From Hydractinia symbiolongicarpus (Eukaryota > Cnidaria > Hydrozoa > Anthoathecata > Hydractiniidae), in NCBI RefSeq assembly GCF_029227915.1, contig NC_079879.1, forward strand, positions 18,230,001-18,294,000: a stretch of 64,000 nt of DNA, in the 5' to 3' direction. A model generated the notes under the pieces. It was given only the letters and a program-made list of their open reading frames with translations, did no database searches and was not told where the DNA came from. The translations under genes were made by a program, and so were the position numbers. Positions 11,618 through 19,699 of the stretch are shown here, one piece after another (within the stretch, counting starts at the first letter, position 1; each line of letters opens with the position of its first letter).

Positions 11618-12889
11618 TCAGTATTCCACAGAATGGAACCTACCGTCCAGGACATTCAGCTGCTCATCCTGTAAGAGGTAGACGTAAGCCATAAAATCTC
11701 CGGTTCCGTCTGCTTTCTTTGTGATATGTAGGGTAATCCCCTCGGACAGACGTTGTAGGGGCCTTTCACTACCATGTGGGGTATGATCGGGAGACGCCCT
11801 GAAGTCGATGAAGAGCGCTTACCGTTCGTTAAAGAATTGCCCAATCTTGACGTTCGAGTCGTGACTACCAAAGAGGTTCACAATCTGTTTAAGATGGTCC
11901 TTGGTAAGCATCGCGTGAGAGTACAACTCAATGGGCTCTCCCTTGACAGTGACGCTAATCTTCTCAATTTTGGGGTTATAGAAGACCTCGTTAACGCCGG
12001 CGTAAGCTTTCACTTTTCCAGGGTCTATGAAGAGTAGCAAGATACCCTTAAATGACTTTGAAGGGGGTATCAATTTGTAAATTGTATGAGGTGTCTGCCT
12101 TTTTCATAAGGATAACCTTGCTACGGAGTATGCGTTCGTATGGCAGGGCCAATCTCGCATACCTTGACATCATACTGCTCGCGAGACCTTCGTGAGTGAT
12201 CTTGTTAAATTCAAGCTTAATGTTGTTTATTTTATAGGTGGCATCAGCCGCCTTGGCTGCCGTGGACTCCGAGGCTGCTATCCCGGCATCCTTGATGACG
12301 TCACCATAAGCCGCAAAATTGATAACGAATTGTCGTATAATCCCGCTGCATAAAAGGGTAGGTCCCTAGTCAGTTCAAACATTTTTCCAAAGGGTATACA
12401 GAACGTACTACCATACGCGGCAACAATTGCCTTTTCTTTATCGGTACCTACATGATCACTAGCTTTGACCTGCGGGGCCCTGATGGTCCCGTCGTTGGGG
12501 TTAATGCCTTCGAGGATGAGGTTGTTGTCCCTATCAAATTTTGGCAGCCAGAGGTCTTGATATACGGCTAGTATATTAAAATCCGATATATTCTGAAGTT
12601 CGTTACCATTCAAGGTGATACGTAGGTTTCGCACCAGGCTTTTGCCAATGTTACTAACAATGGTACGTTTTGTATTGGTCCTCGTCAGCGTCAAATCAAA
12701 TATGAGTTTGATGGACCCTGGAAAGATGACATCATTCCCAGACATATTAGGCATATCAACGTACAGGCCCTCGTTCTGGTTGATGGTTGAAGGTATATGA
12801 CTTATCTAGACCCTTTGTTTTCAGCCTTTGATAGCAAAGAGTTGCTTCATCTCTGCATATGGGTCTAGCGTCGTTCCAAATGCACTCAT
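11618..12889 (-). pseudogene. Polinton-like major capsid protein (candidate), frameshifted
   Basis: Pieces in all three minus frames make one gene of about 420 codons. The N-terminus is MSAFGTTLDPYAEMKQLF. Next come NEGLYVDMPNMSG, FPGSIKLIFDLTL, RTIVSNIGKSLVRNL and YQDLWLPKFDR. After a frame change: FAAYGDVIKDAGIAASEST, then NNIKLEFNKITHEGLASSMM and LPYERILRSKV. After another frame change: KSFKGILLLF, VFYNPKIEKISVTVKGEP, and finally ALFIDFRASP and the end at LDGRFHSVEY. The order and the two beta-rich halves fit a double jelly-roll capsid protein; that identification is inference from pattern memory. At least four frameshifts or stops disable it. It is divergent from the plus-strand gene at 12922, 32 bp away. 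Confidence 0.6.
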
Positions 12890-12890
12890 A

Positions 12891-12901
12891 TTTATTATAT
12901 A
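12891..12901 (-). promoter_or_regulatory. ATAATAAA start-proximal motif (capsid-like gene)
   Basis: TATATAATAAA ends 1 bp before the ATG at 12889. The gene on the other side is divergent, so here the motif cannot be the poly(A) signal of an upstream same-strand gene. Confidence 0.5.
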
Positions 12902-12910
12902 GGGAAATTT

Positions 12911-12920
12911 TAAATAAAAG
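12911..12920 (+). promoter_or_regulatory. AAATAAA start-proximal motif (plus-strand gene)
   Basis: TAAATAAAAG lies 1 bp before the ATG at 12922 in the 32-bp divergent gap. Confidence 0.4.
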
Positions 12921-12921
12921 A

Positions 12922-14250
12922 ATGCCGAATAATCCAGAATTTGTACCTGACATTGATATTAATGATGATGAGCAGGATGGGGGCCATCCAGATAAACCTG
13001 ATGATACCATGTCAAAACTCCCTGTAACGCCAAAACTCCCCGGAACGTCGGGGCCTTCAACAGAACAACAGCATGGGGATCTTCCAGGGCAGAGGCAAAA
13101 ACTATTAAAATCAAAGATTGATGGCCTTTACAATCGTCTTACAGAAAAATTAGGGTTACAGCCTAATGCGAGAATGTATGATGCGTTCAAGGAGGACAAG
13201 GGGAATCAAATAATTGGTAAGAAGATAGTGAAGGGTAAGAAAACCTTCAAGGAAATAGTGGTTACAAATCAAGATGGTAGCCTAAAAACCGTTGGCCAAA
13301 TACAAACGCACCTGGGTAGTAATCGCGTGCAAGCCCTAGGGTTTGTCGACTATGTTACACCTAACAAGAGTGGTAAATTTAGGGCCCAGAACCTTCTGAA
13401 AAGGTATAATAAAATAGAGGAGGAGGCCGAGGCTGAACATATTCAGATGGAATCGTTGGAGGAGATCGATGAATTTGTAGATGCAACGGAGAGCCTTATA
13501 CAAGACACTTCGTTTGTCGGGCCTGATGAAGGTGGCATCACCCCACGTGAAAGAAAGGGACTTGACCTAGAGCTTCAGACGTTAAGGGGTAACTTGAAAA
13601 GCCTGAAAATAAGATGATCCTATGCGACAGCGAGATTAACAAGGCAGAGGGCAGGGGAAAGAACTTGAGAAGCAGAAGGTTGGGGCGGACGAAGGGCAGC
13701 AGGCTAACCTTGAGAAGGAGATAGAAAAGGCAAAGAAAGAGATTAAGGATCTGAACGATAAAAAGAAGGCCATAGGGGAAGCACATGGTATACTATCCAC
13801 TGACAAATACCCCCAGCTGAGGCACATTAAGGACACGCTCTTGAAAATCGCTGGAGATAACACAACCCTGCTTGAGAAGCTTCGTATACTCTTCAGGGAA
13901 CAGGGGATAACCATAGCGAGTATCGTCTCTGCTTTTGGTCTATTGATAAGCACCATTGTACTCTCTGTTACAGGGGGAAGCGCCGAGGGTGCTGTAGGAG
14001 GAAGTGCCGCATCGGATGGTGAAAAAGGCTTTGTGGAGAAGCAACTGGAAAGGCTTGGAAATTTTCTGAAATACCTAGCAGACAAGGCAGGTGTTGCGTT
14101 ACCTGGGATTATCGGTGCAGTAGTCTCGTTCTTCCTGAGGGTAGCGTCAACCATCGTGGAATATGCGGCAAAACATCTGTACATGGCCGTCGCGGAGCTG
14201 CCGGGCTTGTCGTGCTATACGTGAAATGGGCCTATTTCAACCAAATATAG
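12922..14250 (+). pseudogene. Polinton-like coiled-coil/transmembrane protein, frameshifted
   Basis: One gene in three frames. The first 232 codons (MPNNPEFVPDIDINDDE...) have an acidic start, a basic middle (KIVKGKKTFKEIVV, GSNRVQALGFVDYV) and a stop at 13617. A shifted frame from about 13640 gives a charged coiled coil (LEKEIEKAKKEIKDLNDKKK) and then FREQGITIASIVSAFGLLIS, a Gly-rich turn, and LPGIIGAVVSFFLR. After another shift near 14195 it ends GLVVLYVKWAYFNQI at 14250. Two or three hydrophobic segments near the C-terminus suggest a membrane protein. It resembles a conserved protein of cnidarian Polinton-like elements; function unknown. Its 3' end overlaps that of the convergent gene by 19 bp. 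The intended start is 12922, supported by the motif upstream. Confidence 0.62.
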
Positions 14251-15385
14251 GCAAGGATGATACCTACTCCTATGGTGATTAATGTGGCCTTGGTATCCTC
14301 GTGTTGATTTTGTGGGGGTATGGTCTGTTTTGGAGGTGTGGGCCGCATGGCCTGTATGGTATGATCGGAAGTATGTATGGGAGGTGTAATAGGTGTGGTA
14401 TGCTTAGGAGGTATAGGGGGTGTAGTATATATAGGTGGTTTGATAGTATGCTTGGGTGGCGTAGTATGCTTTGGAGGTAGGGTATGCCTAGGGGGCGTAG
14501 TATGCCCTATAATAGGCTTGCTATTTAAATCAAGCCGGATACCAATGATTGCATTTGTGGGCGCTATTAAAATATTGTTGCTGTACCCTACGATTTTTCC
14601 TATTTGCAACTTCATATCGAATGGTAACATGTATACGCCATGCATGACGGCAAAGTTCACTGGGGTCCGGGCATATTGAAGTACTTTTTTGAATTCGGTG
14701 ATGTCATGGTTGACATTCTCCTGACGTTCTACCATAGCCTCAAATTTCTGTACTAGAATTTGCCTTGCTGTGTAGTTGTCCGCACCGGTCCCTAGAAGGG
14801 ATGCTTTGGCACCTGCCTGAGACCCCAGCAATAGAACCACGTAAACCTGGATGCTCTTGCTTAACTTGGTCAATCCTTCGGAAGTAAGGCCTTGGCTTGT
14901 TGGCATGATAAATTTAGCCCAATCCCCATCAACCTGCGGCCACCATCTACCATTCGTCAATGACTACATAACAGCCTTGAATTAGTACAAAGCGTTAGGG
15001 TCTGCACCATATTCGCGGCATACTTGCGCATACCTGGAGGTGAAGTAGGAATTTTTTTACTGTTCAAACAAATCGTCAAAAGGCATGGGTACCTTCATTC
15101 TTGCCAGAATACGACGCATATGGTATGTGAAATTTGAAGATTGAGTTTATGAGGCTTGGCACATATGCCTAGGGCCGTCGTTGCGCAGTGCGTGGCAAAA
15201 TTAACCTGAATATTCCAGAAGTCCAATGCCTGCCCTGCCCACCCCCAGTTGAACGGGGTCATCAAGGTAGGTTGTTGGAACTTTTATGGCATACTTGGTA
15301 AACTCGGGGAATACTACAGAGATATGGGACTCCGTACTCACATACAGGTCCTGGTGCTCAAAATTTGTAACACCAAGTGGCCATA
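14232..15385 (-). pseudogene. Polinton-like structural-type protein with Pro-rich repeat and C-terminal membrane anchor
   Basis: The intact part (14232-14960) is 242 codons: LTNGRWWPQVDGDWAKFIMP, GLTKLSKSIQVYVVLLLGSQ, FEAMVERQENVNHDI, GVYMLPFDMKLQIGKIVGYS, then a threonine/proline/histidine repeat (PPKHT, PPKHT, PPIYT ...) and a final hydrophobic helix (LITIGVGIILAYIWLK). Upstream in the same frame are MRRILARMKVPMPFDDLFEQ and YAQVCREYGADPNALY with two TAA and one TAG codon. Before that, in shifted frames, are HISVVFPEFTKYAIKVPTTY and WNIQVNFATHCATTALGICA. Together these match a family that I recognise in cnidarian Polinton-like elements, perhaps a minor virion component; the role is inferred. 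The true start near 15.4 kb is unclear because it overlaps the divergent gene. Confidence 0.6.
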
Positions 15386-15396
15386 CAAGAAAGGGA

Positions 15397-16019
15397 ATGA
15401 AAAAACTCTATATAACCGACATCGATAAGCCCCCCATTTTTGAGGATTATCTGGACGGCTGACTTATATAGCAACAACGATATCACTATACGTAAAATGG
15501 GACCTGACCAGAGGGTGACCCGGATCGAGATATGAGCGGGTTGTACAAAATCAAGGATATTGCGACTATTGTTAATAGCCGAGCAGAGGGTAAAATAAAC
15601 TTGTTTGTTTTGAAAAATGCCTACTGTAGACTCAGCGTTGGTGACGGGTATACGGTGGTGATTGATAGGCAATTGCAAGAGCTTTTGGGTCTACCCTATG
15701 ACCCCGCAAAAAGTATTACACGAAGCGTGACTATGATGCTATATATAGAACCGATATTTATTACAAATTAAGACTTATTTGTCCACAATTGGATGAAGAC
15801 GACTGCCTTTTAAATGGCAAAAAATCGAAGGTTCTGGCCCTACTTTCTACCAAGGAGTTAAACGCCTGGGGGGATATGTTAACCTGGACCTTTGACAGTC
15901 CTGTATACCTTCCACTGAAGGTGTCCACTGACCGTCTGGAGTTTATGCTAACTGACGTCTACAATTATGAGAAGAAAGTCACGTTCTTTAACATAACCAT
16001 GTGCATTCTGTTAGAATAA
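15397..16019 (+). pseudogene. Polinton-like minor capsid-type protein (candidate), frameshifted
   Basis: An ATG at 15397 opens MKKLYITDIDKPPIFEDYLD. Shifted frames then give LYSNNDITIRKMGPDQRV, GLYKIKDIATIVNSRAEGK, LSVGDGYTVVIDRQLQELLG and, after a further shift, LDEDDCLLNGKKSKVLALLS, TFDSPVYLPLKVSTDRLEFM and VTFFNITMCILLE. Alternating short beta-type segments with a PGxY-like turn and the closing VTFFNIT strand look like a single jelly-roll or penton-type protein. I recognise the family as common in cnidarian Polinton-like elements, but the capsid role is inference. At least three indels disable it. It is co-directional with the next gene. Confidence 0.5.
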
Positions 16020-16029
16020 TAAATAAGCA

Positions 16030-16668
16030 ATATCAGCAAACTTTATCCGAGTTTGCCGAGTGCACCTGCGAAACGCTCTGATCAGGATGAGGGACAGGTC
16101 TTCAGACTCAAGAAGATCGAAGAAATTTAACAATATTAAGGGATGAAATAAAGGAGCGTAATAGACTTGGCAAAAAGTTTAGAATGCATAATACATGGGT
16201 ACGTTTCTGTGACCATGGACTGCTTGGCGTAAGTGTTATTACATCAGGGCTTGGGATTGGAGCTATGGTCTCAGGTTTGGGGGCTTCCCTAGCCTATGCC
16301 ATGGGAGGACTCGCGATTGCCGCCGGAATTGGTCAGGCTGGTCTCCGGAACGCCTCCAAACGGTTGCGTGTTAAGTCCAAAAAACATGATAGCATAAGGC
16401 TACTCGCAGAGGCGAAATTAAACTCTATTGTAGACCTAATCAGCAAGGCAATGGAAAACGGCGTTATCAGTGACCATGAGTATAGCCTAATTAGCCGTGA
16501 AAAAGAAAGATACAGCTGTTGAAGGAGCAAATGCGGCAGCGCTTTAACAGGATCGTAAATGCCATCAATGAACAGGATAGAGCCCAGCGAGTTGCCAAGG
16601 GCAGAGAGGAAGGGAAAGACAAAATTTTAAAAAAACTACCATCTGTACACTATGCAAACACTATGTAG
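16030..16668 (+). pseudogene. Polinton-like conserved protein with Gly/Ala-rich hydrophobic core
   Basis: Frames combine to QTLSEFAECTCETL, VFRLKKIEEI, LRDEIKERNRLGKKFR, then CDHGLLGVSVITSGLGIGAM, YAMGGLAIAAGIGQAG, LRVKSKKHDSIRLLAEAKLN, MENGVISDHEYSLI, and after a frameshift LKEQMRQRFNRIVNAINEQ ending AKGREEGKDKILKKLPS. The organisation is helical N-terminus, two Gly-rich hydrophobic helices, and a charged helical C-terminus. It is a family I recognise as frequent in cnidarian Polinton-like elements, of unknown function; membrane association is inferred from the hydrophobic core. An ATG is not visible at the expected start near 16030. It ends just before hairpin H3, facing the convergent gene. 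Confidence 0.6.
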
Positions 16669-16702
16669 AGTCTCCACCTGAATATAGGCCTTAATTTGTA
16701 TT

Positions 16703-16737
16703 ATATTTTATAGGGTCATACAGAGCCCATAAAATAT
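16703..16737. terminator. AT-rich hairpin H3 at convergent gene ends
   Basis: atattttataggg and cccataaaatat pair with a one-base bulge around a 10-base loop. It lies between the stop of the plus gene (16668) and the stop of the minus gene (16764). Confidence 0.55.
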
Positions 16738-16763
16738 ATGGTTTTTTAATCCTCACATAACAG

Positions 16764-17324
16764 CTATTCCTTTTTAAAGTCCTTGTACCTACATTCGGTA
16801 ATATGCACCTGTGGATAGTGGTTTTTACCTTGTACATATACCGATGAACTAGCTAGAATAGCGCTGGCTTGGCAGGGTTCATCATACGGTACCGGCATGC
16901 CGTAGAATTTGGTCGTGATTGTGTCCTTGTAGTATTTGAGTTTAGCATTGATGTAACGTTCTTTTTTCACAGGCTCTGTCGTCAACTGCTCAGATATCAA
17001 CTCCCCGATTTTGTTCCAGATTTGACGATATTTCGCGATCCAATCGGGGTACTCCTCGAAATCAAGGCTCATTGCCAGTGCCGCATTTGCATTATACTTA
17101 GTAACTCCATTTGGGGACCAGATTTTAGGCGTTTTTACCCTAAGGGCTCCCACAAAGTCCCGTGTATGGTACCCCACGATATATCGTTTGTCCTTGCCCC
17201 CATTGGCAGGCATGGGATCTGATACCGTCAGGTAGTCTACATTAATATCATCGATATCCGTGAAGGTAGAAGCAAAATTATAGAATAATTTAGATTTAAC
17301 AAGCTCGTTCTCAGATTAAAGCAT
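16764..17324 (-). pseudogene. Polinton-like conserved protein, unknown function
   Basis: The open part is 16764-17213 (149 codons), but the same frame extends upstream through SENELVKSKLFYNFASTF, DIDDINVDYLTVSDPM to an ATG at 17324, with one TAA as third codon. Features are RYIVGYHTRDFVGALRVKTP, KIWSPNGVTKYNANAALAMS, EEYPDWIAKYRQIWNKIGEL and VQGKNHYPQVHITECRYKD. I recall similar proteins from cnidarian Polinton-like elements, without known function. Apart from the early TAA the frame is intact, so it is only lightly damaged. The motif ATACAATAAA ends 4 bp before the ATG, and the start overlaps the end of the zinc-ribbon gene. Confidence 0.55.
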
Positions 17325-17517
17325 CTTCTTTATTGTATATTTCGAACGACTTCAGAGAATTACATGTCATGGTACATACGCAAACACCCCCGTTATATGT
17401 TATATATTCATGGTAACAGTACCAGCACAAAATTTTACCACTTACAATAAACCTACGTCCACAGGTGCATTTGTCGTATGCATCGAGTACCCTTTCGCAT
17501 TCGTTACATTTTTCCAT
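17311..17517 (-). CDS. Small Cys-rich zinc-ribbon-like protein
   Basis: A 68-codon intact gene with CNEC (residues 4-7), CTCG, CWYC and CVCTMTC motifs, that is, several CxxC-type pairs expected to bind zinc. It is part of the compact minus-strand series of the Polinton-like block. It starts 2 bp after the stop of the preceding small gene and overlaps the next gene's ATG. Function unknown; small zinc proteins in virus-like elements are often regulators, but nothing in the sequence shows this. Confidence 0.55.
   Translation of the reverse strand: MEKCNECERVLDAYDKCTCGRRFIVSGKILCWYCYHEYITYNGGVCVCTMTCNSLKSFEIYNKEDALI
17329..17339 (-). promoter_or_regulatory. AATAAA start-proximal motif (gene at 17324)
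   Basis: TATACAATAAA ends 4 bp before the ATG and lies inside the 3' end of the preceding zinc-ribbon gene. Confidence 0.4.
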
Positions 17518-17528
17518 TTTTATTTATC
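17518..17528 (-). promoter_or_regulatory. ATAAATAAA start-proximal motif (zinc-ribbon gene)
   Basis: GATAAATAAAA runs directly into the ATG at 17517 and includes the TAA stop of the upstream gene. Confidence 0.4.
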
Positions 17529-17720
17529 ACAGTTACAGGGACTATCATATTCTAGGTCATTAAGGCGGTCTTGTAGGTCTTAAATTCTCTGTTTATTATA
17601 CTTCTTTTTTTCCTCCTCTTGTACACACGCTAGGGTTACAAGTGGTAGAGATAGACCAATAGCAGTAAGGAAGGTCATGAATAACATACTTTTCAAACTA
17701 TATTGACAGTTGACGCACAT
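17520..17720 (-). pseudogene. Small membrane/coiled-coil protein with one premature TAA
   Basis: 67 codons in one frame from the ATG at 17720. They are MCVNCQYSLKS, a hydrophobic segment (MLFMTFLTAIGLSLPLVTLA), a charged segment EEEKKKYNKQRI, one in-frame TAA, then DLQDRLNDLEYDSPCNCDK and the natural TAA. The heptad-like DLQDRLNDLE supports coding on both sides of the premature stop. The stop could be a CAA-to-TAA change. It starts exactly at the ATATAATAAATG motif, after hairpin H2. Function unknown. Confidence 0.5.
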
Positions 17721-17730
17721 TTATTATATC
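17721..17730 (-). promoter_or_regulatory. ATATAATAAATG start motif
   Basis: GATATAATAA joins directly to the ATG at 17720 and follows hairpin H2. Confidence 0.5.
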
Positions 17731-17752
17731 TTACAACCACGTTGTAAGATAT
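17726..17752. terminator. Perfect 12-bp hairpin H2 between genes
   Basis: atatcttacaac and gttgtaagatat are perfect reverse complements around the loop cac. It fills the 33-bp gap between the stop at 17754 and the next ATG at 17720. Confidence 0.65.
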
Positions 17753-17753
17753 T

Positions 17754-18218
17754 TCAAACCAACCCCAAAAATTCCTCTTGCGTCAGGTCACCCCCAAATC
17801 TTTCGAGGCCTCTCCAATCCGGTGCAGACCCTCCTTTATAGCACCTTTTTAACAACCACACCAACATTTTGTACGCGCTGTCATACAACTTTCGCTCTTC
17901 CACGTAGGACAGGCAGCATGCATCCCCACAAAAGTAGCTCTTGTATATTTACTCACCACCATCCCTCATATGGGCAGCCATGTTTTCCATCACATGAAAA
18001 AAGCCGGATTTCGCTATATGTTTTGTACTCACCTGAGGTGGGTTGTATCTCATGGGGCACCTGACGCCTATGTTACCATCGCACAGTTCTACGGAGCACC
18101 AGTAACAGAGTACCATTTTATATACATTCCAGCAAGGTCCGAAGATTTACACACATTTGAGCATCCAGGGATTTTGTTCAACAGCTTTGTTGCACATGTC
18201 CTGCGTCTTGAAACTCAT
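17754..18218 (-). pseudogene. KTQDMC-repeat related gene B, two in-frame TAA codons
   Basis: The 155 codons from the ATG at 18218 to the TGA at 17754 are all in one frame with just two internal stops, both TAA. It begins MSFKTQDMCNKAVEQNPWML (one copy of the repeat that fills gene A). It then has a Cys-containing part (MVLCYWCSVELCDG), GFFHVMENMAAHM, YKSYFCGDACCLSYVEERK and the end APDWRGLERFGGDLTQEEFL. The last part and the downstream hairpin resemble the end of gene A, suggesting duplication. Function unknown; I infer an element-encoded gene decayed by nonsense changes. Confidence 0.5.
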
Positions 18219-18219
18219 C

Positions 18220-18229
18220 TTTATTATAG
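18220..18229 (-). promoter_or_regulatory. ATAATAAA start-proximal motif (gene B)
   Basis: CTATAATAAA ends 1 bp before the ATG at 18218 and follows hairpin H1. Confidence 0.45.
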
Positions 18230-18255
18230 TATTTTACAACTTTTGTTGTAAAATA
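18230..18255. terminator. Perfect 11-bp hairpin H1 between genes
   Basis: tattttacaac and gttgtaaaata pair perfectly around tttt, in the 45-bp gap between gene A's probable stop (18264) and gene B's ATG (18218). Confidence 0.65.
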
Positions 18256-18263
18256 ACCTTGGC

Positions 18264-18866
18264 CTAAGCCAACCCCACAACTTTTCAAGATCTTCCTTTT
18301 CATCCTCCGAAATTCGGATGCCAGGCTAATGGAAGAAGATCCTCTTTAATCCCGGACCTTTCGGATTTCCTCTGACGGTAGGCTCTTCACCATTTAAGTT
18401 TGCTTTTCCTATTTGATAGCATGCCCTGGGTAACAAACCAATCCGGTATATATTCGAATAGGTAGGCAGACCTTTCAATAACCCCATTACACATGTCTTG
18501 GGTCTTGAACTTGTTGAGGATATACATGAGTGTCCAGGGATCCTTTTCAATAGCCTTATAACACATGTCTTGTGTCTTTAAATGGTCTGGGACAAAACCG
18601 AGCATCATAGGCTCCCCTTCTACAGCCACGCTGCACATGTCCTGCGTCTTGAAATGGTCGTATATATACTTGAACATTGGTGGATTGTGCTCAACGGCCT
18701 TGTTGCATATGTCCTGCATCTCGAATTGATCGGGCCTTATTACACATGTCTTGCGTTTTGAACTTGTTGGGGACATGCTCGAACATATCGGAATCCTCCT
18801 CAACGGCCCTGTTACACATGTCTTGCGTTTAAAACGGTCCGGGACATATGGTAGACTGCAAGCCAT
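18264..18866 (-). pseudogene. KTQDMC-repeat gene A, frameshifted
   Basis: About eight copies of a roughly 28-residue unit of the form (Y/F)(V/I)PD.FKTQDMC.KA(V/I)E.(D/N)P: examples are FKTQDMCSVAVEGEPMM, LKTQDMCYKAIEKDPWTLMY, FKTQDMCNGVIERSAYLFEY. The first units are in shifted frames (MACSLPYVPDRFKRKTC). The C-terminus continues in another frame as IKEDLLPLAWHP and SEDEKEDLEKL. This repeat family is abundant in cnidarian genomes; I know no function. Its place next to capsid-type genes suggests that it belongs to the Polinton-like element. At least three frameshifts. Confidence 0.6.
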
Positions 18867-18899
18867 TGTCTAGTGATCATACCATCAAAACTATTACAT

Positions 18900-19020
18900 C
18901 GCCTTGCGTATAAATAGAACACTCTTCTAAATTGCCATGGAAAAGTCAATTTGATTTGTTAATTTTTATTTTAACGACTTTTCCAAACATTTAACTACTT
19001 TAAATGAGTTAGAGGTGTGG
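18900..19020. other. Right edge of the Polinton-like block
   Basis: No terminal inverted repeat could be found by eye on either side of the element; the right boundary lies somewhere between gene A and the hAT remnant. Confidence 0.35.
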
Positions 19021-19024
19021 GTAA

Positions 19025-19290
19025 CCTTCTGGCAAAAGATGGAAAAAAAATAATCCCGAAACCATTCCAAACTCCATTGAAGCTACTCTTAAAGCTTTTC
19101 CTCGTGCAGATGGAGTCTTTAGCAACATAAGGTGGTCCTTAGAATTTTAGCCACTATTCCTATGACTTTATGTGAGTGTGAAAGATCCTTTTCTGCCATG
19201 AAGAGACTAAAAAACTATTACGGATCAACAATGACAGAAGAATGGTTTAATAGAATGCCCCATGTTTATTTCTTTTTTTATTCTACTTAA
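19025..19290 (+). pseudogene. hAT transposase C-terminal (dimerisation) remnant
   Basis: Two frames give SIEATLKAFPRADGVFSNIR, then after a shift LRILATIPMTLCECERSFSA and MKRLKNYYGSTMTEEWFNRM. The CERSFS...RLK block is the hallmark of the hAT C-terminal dimerisation region. The catalytic domain is absent. It is inserted in the same NLR intron. Confidence 0.85.
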
Positions 19291-19526
19291 GTAAGATTTA
19301 TATATAAAAAAGCTAAATAAGTAAGCAACTCACTTCCTCTTCTAGCCTAGTCTTAAGTAAATAAGTACACTTTTATAAACAATTGATTGATTTATGACAA
19401 CATACACGTAGATAGAGAAGTTACGATATAATAATTCTATTACCTATCACAGAATACGTGACGTAATAATATAGATCACGACACAACCTGGTCACAACCT
19501 AGTTCTTCCATACAAGGGATAACAAG

Positions 19527-19688
19527 ATGTATTATCAATGTCCAGATGAGAATTGTAATGAATGGTACATCGCTGAAACTGAAAGAAGATTCCCTGGACG
19601 CGTGATAGACTATCAGAGACGTGACAAGAACTTTTATATTTACCAACATATGGAAAAGACTGGTCATGAACTTTCCTATTACTGCAAA
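19527..19688 (+). pseudogene. GIY-YIG endonuclease fragment of a Penelope-like retroelement
   Basis: The frame reads MYYQCPDENCNEWYIAETER, RFPGRVIDYQRRDKN, YQHMEKTGHELSYYC. This matches the CxxxC...YIGET.RR...R..DH...GH pattern of GIY-YIG nucleases at the end of Penelope-like reverse transcriptases. The YIG glycine has become Ala. No reverse transcriptase was seen nearby. Confidence 0.6.
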
Positions 19689-19699
19689 GTATTGTTTGT

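Noticed and set aside
11335-11694. Plus-strand 119-codon frame
   Set aside because: Overlaps the intact 132-aa gene and the end of the capsid-like gene on the opposite strand, both with family support.
14377-14679. Plus-strand Gly/Val-rich 100-codon frame
   Set aside because: It is the complement of the Thr/Pro/His repeat of the minus-strand Polinton-like gene.
16036-16056. Hairpin gcaaact/agtttgc as another gene-end signal
   Set aside because: It falls in the probable coding start of the gene at 16030 (QTLSEFAEC) and has only 7-bp arms.
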